This document shows, one piece after another, positions 23,462-29,697 of a stretch of 29,697 bases of DNA. The stretch's first letter is position 1. Every line of letters starts with the position of its first letter. Origin of the DNA: JANQPX01 sp039197065 (GTDB lineage: Bacteria; Pseudomonadota; Alphaproteobacteria; Geminicoccales; Geminicoccaceae); the NCBI GenBank assembly GCA_039197065.1, contig JBCCUL010000053.1, positions 1 to 29,697 on the forward strand, given 5' to 3'. The notes under the pieces are model-generated. The model was given only the letters and a program-made list of their open reading frames with translations. It made no database searches and was not told the DNA's origin. The translations under genes were made by a program, and so were the position numbers.

Positions 23462-24454
23462 ATGGATGTGGATGCTCAGATGTCTTCTGCCCCAAGGGAA
23501 TTGAGGGAAACTGCCGGATCGCATCTGGTCACGCGGATTCCGCGTGCGACCATCGGGACGCGGGTCGAGATCATTATCGAAGCGTTCCGCGGCCAGACGT
23601 TCGAGTGTGCCGACACGATCTTCGTCACCGATGATGATGGGCGCCTTGAGGGCATCGTCCGCATCAACGACCTTTTCACCGATGGTGCACGCCGGATCGA
23701 GGAGATCATGGAGCCGGAGCACGACGCGGTCCGATATGATGATGATCAGGAGCAGATCGCCCTGCTCGCCATGGACCTCAATATGATTGCCGTGCCCGTC
23801 GTGGACGACGACGCCAGGCTCATCGGCGCGGTTCCCCCCGAAACCTTATTTAAGATCCTGCGCGATGAACATATGGAGGACTTGCAGCGACTCGCCGGTA
23901 TCGCCCGGCATGAGCGTGGGCCGGCGGTTGCGTTGGATGCGCCCTTGCACGATCGTTTTCGGAGGCGGCTTCCGTGGCTGATCTTCGGCCTGCTGGCGTC
24001 CTCCATCGTGACCTGGGTCATGGCGCGCTTCGAGCACACGCTCGCCGCCAATGTCGCGGTGGCGTTCTTCGTGCCGGCGCTGGTCTATATCGCCGGCGCC
24101 ATGGGCACGCAGGCGGTTTCCGCAGCCGTTCGCGGCCTTTCCAATGACGAGGTTCCGATCGTCCGGCTGCTTCGGGACGAGCTCATCATCGGCATGGCGA
24201 TCGGCGTGACACTCGGCGCGATTTCTTTTCTCCTGGTCTTCCTCACCTTTGGTGACAGCTTCCTGTCCTTGGCCGTCGGTCTTGCCGTCCTTGGCGGCGG
24301 GACGATTTCAGCGCTCGTGGGTTTTGCGCTGCCCTGGGTTTTCGATCGTTACGGATCGGACCCGGCTTTGGGAAGCGGACCGATTTGCACGATCATTCAG
24401 GACGTGGCGGCGCTGTTCATCTACTTCGTTCTCGTAAGCGCGCTGATCATCTGA
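23462..24454 (+). CDS. MgtE-type magnesium transporter, short form
   Basis: A 330-aa membrane protein, with ATG 23453 three codons upstream as an alternative start. The N-terminal 150 residues contain two CBS domains (DTIFVTDDDGRLEGIVRIND and MIAVPVVDDDARLIGAV). Five membrane segments follow, with the MgtE core motifs YIAGAMGTQAVSAAVRGLS and DPALGSGPICTIIQDVAALFIYF, whose Asp lines the ion path. Compared with the about 450-aa classical MgtE, the N-terminal helical sensing domain is missing, as in other short alphaproteobacterial members. It imports Mg2+ and possibly Co2+, gated by ion binding at the CBS domains. It stands alone on its strand. Confidence 0.87.
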   Translation: MDVDAQMSSAPRELRETAGSHLVTRIPRATIGTRVEIIIEAFRGQTFECADTIFVTDDDGRLEGIVRINDLFTDGARRIEEIMEPEHDAVRYDDDQEQIALLAMDLNMIAVPVVDDDARLIGAVPPETLFKILRDEHMEDLQRLAGIARHERGPAVALDAPLHDRFRRRLPWLIFGLLASSIVTWVMARFEHTLAANVAVAFFVPALVYIAGAMGTQAVSAAVRGLSNDEVPIVRLLRDELIIGMAIGVTLGAISFLLVFLTFGDSFLSLAVGLAVLGGGTISALVGFALPWVFDRYGSDPALGSGPICTIIQDVAALFIYFVLVSALII

Positions 24455-24518
24455 GGTTTGCCGTGTCGATGATCAGCCGCGTGGGAAGGTGATCAAATGC
24501 GCAGCCAGCCATGTTCAA

Positions 24519-24974
24519 CTAGAAAAGATCGTGGAGCTGCACGCGAAGATCCGTGTGCTCCAGCAGCAAGGCGCCAGCCTTTCGTTCCTGATCCCCGTCA
24601 TGAACCGTCACCCACAAGAGACAACTGCCGGCGTCGAGATGCCGGTTCAGAAACGCGGCATGGAGCGGCGGCAATTTGGCGATATTGAGCGATCTGGTCT
24701 TGTCAGGGTCACCATTGCCGGCTGCGATCACCGTCTTGCCGAGCTGGTCGGACCATGTCGGCTCTTGATCATCGTCGACGAGCCGCCACGGCGATCCGTC
24801 GACGAGATCCTGTGAAGCCGGTCGACCCAGCAGCATCAGATCTTCCTCGCCAAAGCCGGCAGATGCCAGCGCATCGAGTGTTTTTTGCAGCCGGTCGCGA
24901 TCGTGGAAGATACCGACGGCTTGGCGCGCTTTTCTTACGCTGTCGTATCGGCTTTCCGCGGGTTCGTCCGACAT
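24519..24974 (-). CDS. Putative general-stress-protein-like protein
   Basis: About 151 aa from ATG 24974. A GTG (25052) and an ATG (25040) further upstream are possible starts, and none has a good ribosome binding site. Residues near 18-42 read AVGIFHDRDRLQKTLDALAS followed by AGFGEEDLMLLG. That resembles the ferredoxin-like domain of YflT/GSP17M-type stress proteins, where a FDDRAAAEAAVDELVAAGF-type helix is typical. The C-terminal part contains CLLWVTVHDGDQE and ends LRVQLHDLF. It has no membrane segment or signal peptide. Function is unknown; a stress role is only inferred from the resemblance. Confidence 0.55.
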   Translation of the reverse strand: MSDEPAESRYDSVRKARQAVGIFHDRDRLQKTLDALASAGFGEEDLMLLGRPASQDLVDGSPWRLVDDDQEPTWSDQLGKTVIAAGNGDPDKTRSLNIAKLPPLHAAFLNRHLDAGSCLLWVTVHDGDQERKAGALLLEHTDLRVQLHDLF

Positions 24975-25109
24975 GACGTCAACAGAATGAAGGTTGGGCG
25001 ACCGACTGAAGGACGCTGGCGACATAGGCGGCTCGACCATGATGCTCTTCACTTTCTGGCGTCTCGAAATGCTGCTTCCGGCGGGAAACGAGATGCGCGG
25101 TGAGCCGGT

Positions 25110-25358
25110 TCAAGCGGCCATAGCGATCGGAAGGGACATGGCAGGTGCACGCTGTGCACGACTGGGGCGGAAGAAACCGAAGGACTGGACTCGATTCTCG
25201 GTGGCTTTCTTGTAGGCCATCACGAAGGGAAGAACGCTGTGCCATGCGTTGCCCCGGCAGGCCCTGATGGCTTTGTCGAGACCGAGCAGGAAGATAAGGC
25301 GAGCGGCAATCTCCTCGAGGGTTTCTTGATCTGTGGCAATGTCGGTGGCAATGGCCAT
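25110..25358 (-). CDS. Small unknown protein (82 aa)
   Basis: I do not recognise this protein. The ATG at 25358 has a strong ribosome binding site (GGAGGAA, eight bases upstream), which supports it as a real gene and fixes the start. The sequence begins MAIATDIATDQETLEEIAAR and continues LIFLLGLDKAIRACRGNAW, one amphipathic to hydrophobic helix, then a basic C-terminus (ENRVQSFGFFRPSRAQR). A soluble or membrane-associated small regulator is possible. It lies on the minus strand between the stress-like gene and the divergent response regulator. Confidence 0.55.
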   Translation of the reverse strand: MAIATDIATDQETLEEIAARLIFLLGLDKAIRACRGNAWHSVLPFVMAYKKATENRVQSFGFFRPSRAQRAPAMSLPIAMAA

Positions 25359-25538
25359 GGTAGGGTTCCTCCGTTCGCGATCTTTCATGACCACCAGGAA
25401 ACCACATCACCGTCACGCGGGAATGTCTGCCTTGTAACACTGTTTGACAAAATGTAACGACGGCACCTCAAGGACAACCAATAGGCCTCATGTCGAGCTC
25501 GGGCTTAGCAGGGGGCGTAGGGACTGTGAGCGACGCCA

Positions 25539-26267
25539 ATGACATCGACCGAGATCCTGGTCGTCGACGACGACCCGAGGATACGCGATTTGCTTTCACG
25601 CTATCTCGAAAGTGAGGGGTTCGGCATGGCCGCGGCAGAGAACGGCGAGACGATGCGCGCGCACATGGCCAAATCCAAAACCGATCTGGTGATGCTCGAT
25701 CTCAATCTACCCGGCGAGGATGGTTTGTCGCTGACCCGAGAGATCAGGGCTACGTCGGAAATCCCGATCATCATGATCACCGGCAAGGGCGATCCGATCG
25801 ATCGCGTGATCGGTCTAGAAGTCGGCGCCGACGACTATATCGCCAAACCCTTCGAGCTTCGCGAGGTGCTGGCCCGCGTGCGCGCCGTGATACGCCGCAC
25901 AGCAAACCGCGCCCAAGCGACGTCCACGCCAAGAGACGACCATGCGGCAAGGGGCTATCGCTTCGACGGCTGGCGTCTGGATACGGCCAAGCGCGAGCTT
26001 CGCGATCCCGAGGACAATCTGATCCCGCTCTCCACCGGCGAATTCGATCTGCTGCAGCTGTTCGCGACCCATCCCGCTCGCGTTTTGAACCGGGATCAGC
26101 TCATGGACATGTTGCGCGGGCAGGACTGGTCGCCGCTCGATCGCAGCATCGACACCCAGGTCGGGCGTCTGCGTAAGAAGATCGAGCGCGACCCGAAAGC
26201 GCCCGCACTGATCAAGACCGTCCGAGGTGTCGGCTACATCTTTGCTGCCAAGGTGGAGGCGCTCTAA
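25539..26267 (+). CDS. OmpR/TorR-type response regulator
   Basis: A 242-aa two-component regulator. The receiver domain (1-120) has the acidic pocket Asp10-Asp12, the phosphorylation site Asp54 in LVMLDLNLPGEDG, the Thr in MITGKG and the Lys in YIAKPF. The C-terminal winged helix (about 140-240) contains LSTGEFDLLQLFATHPARVLNRDQLM and RLRKKIERDP, the OmpR/PhoB DNA-binding signature. The nearest candidate partner is the hybrid kinase gene, whose 3' end overlaps this one by 4 bp on the opposite strand, although that kinase already carries its own receiver. No strong ribosome binding site is visible. Confidence 0.9.
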   Translation: MTSTEILVVDDDPRIRDLLSRYLESEGFGMAAAENGETMRAHMAKSKTDLVMLDLNLPGEDGLSLTREIRATSEIPIIMITGKGDPIDRVIGLEVGADDYIAKPFELREVLARVRAVIRRTANRAQATSTPRDDHAARGYRFDGWRLDTAKRELRDPEDNLIPLSTGEFDLLQLFATHPARVLNRDQLMDMLRGQDWSPLDRSIDTQVGRLRKKIERDPKAPALIKTVRGVGYIFAAKVEAL

Positions 26268-28675
26268 CCGTCCAACACCTCGCGGATTCGCTGGGCGAGA
26301 TCGGCCATTCTGTAGGGCTTTTGCAGCCAGGGCATGTCGCCGTCGATCGCCTCGGTCTCGATACCGGCGTGGCGGGAGTAGCCGGAGGTCAGGAGAACCT
26401 TGATCGACGGATAGCTCTGTCGGATCACCTGGGCGAGATCGCTGCCGGACAGGCCGCCTGGCATCACCACATCGGAAAAGACCAGGTCCACGTCGGATGA
26501 GGCCGCCAGTGTATCCAACGCCGCGGCGGCGGTTTTCGCTTCGAGCACCATGTAGCCGAGGGTCTTCAGGCGCTGCACGGTGACCTGCATCACGCGCGGA
26601 TCATCCTCGACCACCAGCACTGTCTCGCGCTGTGCCCGGGGCATGGTCGTGCCGTCATGCGGCCGCTCGGTCTCGGCCGCCAAATCGGTCGCCTTCGGCC
26701 AGTAGAGCCCGACGGTGGTGCCATGGCCAACCTCGCTGTAAAGGCGGATATGACCGCCCGACTGCTTAACGAAGCCATAGACCATGCTGAGCCCGAGACC
26801 GGAGCCCTTGCCCACGTCCTTGGTGGTGAAGAAGGGCTCGAACACACGCTCCCGAACCTCCGGCGGCATGCCTAGGCCGGTATCCGAAACAGCGAGCATG
26901 ACATGGCAACCGGCTTTTACGTCGAAGCGCTCACGCGCATAGTCTTCATCCAGCTCGACATTGGCGGTCTCGATGGTCAGCTGACCGCCATTCGGCATGG
27001 CGTCGCGCGCGTTGATCGCGAGGTTGAGGAGAGCGTTGCGCAGTTGGCTCGGATCGGTGGTCATCGGGTCAAGCGGATTGGCCAGTACGGTATCGATCCG
27101 GACATTTTCGCCCAGGGTTCGCGCGAGCAGATCGCTCATGTCGAGCACGACGTCGTTCAGCGCGATCCGCTTCGGGTCCAGCGGCTGACGCCTGGCGAAG
27201 GCGAGGAGCCGGCCGGTGAGATCGGCGCCAAGGCTGGCCGCCTCCTGTGCCGCATTGACCATGGATCTCGCGGCCTCGTCGTCGCCGATCCGCGCTTCCA
27301 GCATTTCGAGATTGCCCATGACCGCCGTTAAGAGGTTGTTGAAATCGTGGGCGACTCCACCCGTCAACTGGCCAAGCGTTTCCATCTTCTGCGCCTGGCG
27401 CAGTTCCTCCTGTTGCCGCGCGAGTTCGCGTGTCCGCTCTTCCACCCGTTCCTCGAGCTCGGCGTGGCTCTCGCGGAGTTTGGCTTCCGCGTGCTCCAGC
27501 TCGGTGATATCGGTGCCGATCGCACCGATGCCTGTGATCGTCCCGTCGTCGTCTTGCACCGGAAATTTGAGCGTCAGATAAATCCGTTTGCCGCCGTCAT
27601 GCCGCCAGGTCTGCCGCCGCTCCTGAATCTCGCCCGTCTCGATCACCTTCTTCGCATGGTCAACAAGTTGATCGGCGACCTCGACCGGCAGAATTTCTTC
27701 AGGCTTTCGTCCGACGGCTTCGACCGCAGGCACGCCGGCAAGCGTTTCCCAATGACGATTGAGCATGACGTAGCGCCGATTGCGGTCGGCGAAATGGATG
27801 CTAGCGGGCGAATGATCGAACAATGCCGTCAGACGCGCTTCACTGGTGCGAAGTGCCTCATCGAGCTCGCGCTGGCGGGTCACGTCCCGGGCGACTCCGC
27901 GATAGCCGAGAAACCTGCCGCTGGCATCCGCTACAGGCTCGCCGCTGATGCTCATGATCGATCGGTCACCGTTCGGCCGGTTGAGCGTGAAATTGATATT
28001 CTGAAACCCGAGCCTCTGCCTGAGCGTTCTCTCCACCAGCCGACGTCCGCCGGGTGTAAGATCCACTTGGTCCAACAGGGTGCAATAGGGGCTTCCGAGG
28101 ATCGCCTGAGGCGCTTGCCCGGTCACCTCTTCGAACCGATCCGAAAGATAGATGAAACGCAAGTCGGCATTGGTCTCCCAGAACCAATCGGCTGCGATAT
28201 TGGCGAAATCCTCGAAGCGCTGATGGCTCGCTTGGAGAACGCGCACCATGCGCTTGCGCTCGGTGATGTCGCGCAACGCCGCCGCCACCAGCTTCTGGCC
28301 TTCGCTCCGAACCGGGCTGAGGCTGACCTCTATCGGAACCTCGCCGCCATCCTTCCTTCGACCGACCAGCTCGTGCCCGCTTCCCATTTCGCGCGGCTGC
28401 GGATCGACGGCGTAGGCTTGCCGGAGATGAACATGGCCCGCCGCCAGGCGCTCGGGCAGCAGGATTTCCACCGGTTGGTCGAGCAGCTCGTCACGGGCAT
28501 AGCCGAATAGGTCTTCAAGCTGCCGGTTGATCAGTTGGATTCGACCGTCGCAATCCACGATCACCATGGCGTCCGGCGTCGAATCCAGGATCTGCATCAG
28601 CAGCGTCTCAAGGCCTTGCCGTTCCACATCGTCATCAGCAGCAATCGCCGAACCTCCGATGCGCCCTCTCGCCAT
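26264..28675 (-). CDS. PAS-containing hybrid histidine kinase with receiver
   Basis: An 803-aa cytoplasmic sensor kinase without membrane segments. I set the start at ATG 28675 because GGGAGAG lies six bases upstream. Domains in order are PAS (about 24-145), PAS (150-270), PAS (280-395), a coiled coil (395-435) and the HisKA region with His443 in GGVAHDFNNLL. The ATPase domain follows (about 540-655, with DTGLGMPPEV and GKGSGLGLSM), then a receiver (about 685-803) with Asp735 in VFSDVVMPGG. The layout is typical of alphaproteobacterial HWE-unlike hybrid kinases. The signal is unknown, but soluble PAS domains suggest redox, light or a small ligand. It converges on the response regulator with a 4-bp overlap. 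Confidence 0.92.
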   Translation of the reverse strand: MARGRIGGSAIAADDDVERQGLETLLMQILDSTPDAMVIVDCDGRIQLINRQLEDLFGYARDELLDQPVEILLPERLAAGHVHLRQAYAVDPQPREMGSGHELVGRRKDGGEVPIEVSLSPVRSEGQKLVAAALRDITERKRMVRVLQASHQRFEDFANIAADWFWETNADLRFIYLSDRFEEVTGQAPQAILGSPYCTLLDQVDLTPGGRRLVERTLRQRLGFQNINFTLNRPNGDRSIMSISGEPVADASGRFLGYRGVARDVTRQRELDEALRTSEARLTALFDHSPASIHFADRNRRYVMLNRHWETLAGVPAVEAVGRKPEEILPVEVADQLVDHAKKVIETGEIQERRQTWRHDGGKRIYLTLKFPVQDDDGTITGIGAIGTDITELEHAEAKLRESHAELEERVEERTRELARQQEELRQAQKMETLGQLTGGVAHDFNNLLTAVMGNLEMLEARIGDDEAARSMVNAAQEAASLGADLTGRLLAFARRQPLDPKRIALNDVVLDMSDLLARTLGENVRIDTVLANPLDPMTTDPSQLRNALLNLAINARDAMPNGGQLTIETANVELDEDYARERFDVKAGCHVMLAVSDTGLGMPPEVRERVFEPFFTTKDVGKGSGLGLSMVYGFVKQSGGHIRLYSEVGHGTTVGLYWPKATDLAAETERPHDGTTMPRAQRETVLVVEDDPRVMQVTVQRLKTLGYMVLEAKTAAAALDTLAASSDVDLVFSDVVMPGGLSGSDLAQVIRQSYPSIKVLLTSGYSRHAGIETEAIDGDMPWLQKPYRMADLAQRIREVLDG

Positions 28676-29087
28676 TGACGCTCTCCCGTTTTTTTGCCGC
28701 TCTAGAATGTACAAACCCCGTGGGGCGCGATTCCATCCATGTGGGCAGCGGTTCATTGTGGATGAGGCAAAGCTTGGTCGCTAACGCCGTCGCCAGGGCA
28801 GTGCCGAGCAATAGCGTGATCTTCATGCCCAACTATCGAGCGATGTGACTTGGTTGGCCCAGGACAGCAGTGCCGGCTCTGCAGAATAGCCAAGCAGCCA
28901 ACAGGTCCCCCGTTCTGGCCTGCGAAGGCTCCAGTCTTCACACGGATCGCCGGCAGAAGCTTGCCTACTGCGGTCGGGAACTGCAGGCCAATCGGGCAGG
29001 TCTTCAAATGATGCGCTGCATTCCTCGAACGACCAAAAGTGCACAGAGGATGTTGCGTTCCCCCGATTTGAACCTGCAAACTAAAAC

Positions 29088-29158
29088 AGGTTTGACAATA
29101 GAGATGTAACTCTTTGATTTCATTGGCCCCCGGAATGCACCCTATTGTGTCAAACCTG
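29088..29158 (+). repeat. Inverted CAGGTTTGAC pair (possible integrase arm sites)
   Basis: CAGGTTTGACAATAG (29088-29102) faces CTATTGTGTCAAACCTG (29142-29158), an inverted repeat that differs only by a 2-base insertion. It contains the same GGTTTGACA nonamer found twice beside the integrase at 2707-2736. It lies 43-113 bp inside the right-hand 18-bp repeat. Confidence 0.45.
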
Positions 29159-29179
29159 AATGAATTACAAAGAAATACA

Positions 29180-29218
29180 TCGGTCTTCTAAGCCGACGGT
29201 CGCGCCAATCTTTTCAAT
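29180..29218 (+). repeat. tRNA-Arg(UCU) remnant with candidate right attachment site (copy 2)
   Basis: TCGGT-CTTCTAA-GCCGA (29180-29196) is a complete tRNA anticodon stem-loop with anticodon TCT, U33 and A37. A few variable-loop bases (CGGTC) run straight into GCGCCA, so the T arm and most of the acceptor strand are missing, apparently deleted between two CGC triplets. CGCGCCAATCTTTTCAAT (29201-29218) repeats the sequence at 2664-2681 with one mismatch. It is not a functional tRNA, because no 5' half is present. Confidence 0.5.
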
Positions 29219-29495
29219 TTTTTCGGGGAATATTAGGGCGACTTCTTTCCGATTTATTCAATTTGGGACGCTTGGCCTGCCCTAGCGATTTCGGTCCGAT
29301 CTGACAGGGGGGAGGGAGCGGCTCTTCTGGATCGTGACCACGGAAGCCGAAGCTCAAGGAACTTAGCCTCTCTGGTTCCTCCAAGAATGCTCGCGATTGA
29401 ACTCATCGAAATGTCGGCTCTTGGCAAAGACGGACCGTTATTCTCCTTCCCAAGTTAAATCCAGCTTGAGAGGCAGGTTAACGGGCGGACAGTCT

Positions 29496-29697
29496 TCAGT
29501 TGCTGAGCCTCAAACAATAAAAATAGTCGTTGCGCCGCTTCCCTGCGATTCGAGTAACATCCGGATGGGTGGCGACGCGTTCAAAACCCTGTCGTCCATA
29601 AAAAGCGATCGCACGATGGTTTTCGGTGTCGACGAAGAGCTCGAGCTGTTCGACGCCGTTGCTTCTCGCCTCTTCAATAGCACCTTGCATCATCGAA
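29496..29697 (-). CDS. GNAT-family N-acetyltransferase, C-terminal part (cut by window edge)
   Basis: The open frame continues past the right edge of the window, so only the last 67 or so residues are seen. Residues GVEQLELFVDTENHRAIAFYGRQGFERVA show the end of the acetyl-CoA-binding region and the NxxAxxFYxRxGF motif of GNAT acetyltransferases. Substrate and start are outside the window. It lies beyond the candidate right attachment repeat and so would belong to the chromosomal flank if the island is real. Confidence 0.8.
   Translation of the reverse strand, partial: SMMQGAIEEARSNGVEQLELFVDTENHRAIAFYGRQGFERVATHPDVTRIAGKRRNDYFYCLRLSN

Larger units (their letters stand above)
28676..29495. 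other. Long interval without a clear gene at the putative island end
   Basis: About 820 bp without a convincing coding region: all frames give short, composition-poor readings. From about 29080 the sequence becomes AT-richer than its surroundings. It contains the GGTTTGACA inverted pair, a tRNA-Arg anticodon-arm remnant and the second copy of the 18-bp end repeat, all listed separately. Confidence 0.6.

Noticed and set aside
28753..29079. Minus-strand 108-aa frame downstream of the kinase start
   Set aside because: Cys/Pro/His-rich composition, no domain and no ribosome binding site, in an interval that looks non-coding in all frames.
1..29697. CRISPR arrays and intact tRNA or rRNA genes
   Set aside because: No regularly spaced repeats were seen, and the only tRNA-like sequence is the incomplete arm at 29180-29207.

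Overview
The window is GC-rich with alphaproteobacterial-looking genes (probably Hyphomicrobiales/Rhizobiales). It contains two amide/hydantoin catabolic blocks, a probable integrated island with decayed mobile DNA, and a compact type I peptide-secretion locus that I cannot match to a described system.

Left block (50-2518, + strand): an AtzG/GatC-like small subunit, an AtzE-like amidase-signature hydrolase and a nitrilase-superfamily amidohydrolase, tightly spaced. Next comes a short gap with a candidate attachment site (2664-2681), a tyrosine recombinase gene broken by one missing base (2696-3741, -), and a junkyard (3749-4781) of gene fragments: a FecCD-type permease piece, a serine-recombinase tail and a frameshifted formylglycine-generating-enzyme-like gene.

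Peptide-secretion locus (4861-11791, - strand). In transcription order it holds a lipoprotein ending in 31 consecutive Asp codons, a FemAB/GNAT-like acyltransferase, a 66-aa double-glycine-leader peptide with its own predicted promoter, a strong stem-loop, an unknown 335-aa protein with a ParB/sulfiredoxin-like motif, an HlyD/CvaA adaptor, and a C39-peptidase ABC exporter with an intact catalytic triad. The predicted mature peptide is extraordinarily basic (nine consecutive Arg/Lys, then Gly/Ser/Lys repeats, no acidic residue), while the neighbouring lipoprotein is extraordinarily acidic. This is the best candidate for an undescribed system. A DUF6502 gene (12032-12970, +) is divergent from it, followed by an IS3-family remnant.

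Right catabolic block (13878-23021, + strand): hydantoinase/oxoprolinase subunits A and B, a PotD-PotA-PotB-PotC-type ABC importer with overlapping genes, and a DmpA-type aminopeptidase. Together they suggest import and hydrolysis of a cyclic amide/ureide or small peptide-like compound. The importer substrate need not be a polyamine.

Right end (23462-29697): a short MgtE-type Mg2+ transporter, a putative stress-protein-like gene, a small unknown gene, an OmpR-type response regulator, and convergent with it a three-PAS hybrid histidine kinase. After that comes about 800 bp without a clear gene, then the end of a GNAT acetyltransferase cut by the window edge. The gene-poor stretch carries a second copy of the 18-bp left-end sequence, a tRNA-Arg(UCU) anticodon-arm remnant, and GGTTTGACA motifs also present beside the integrase. 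I infer a possible 26.5-kb island between 2664 and 29218.
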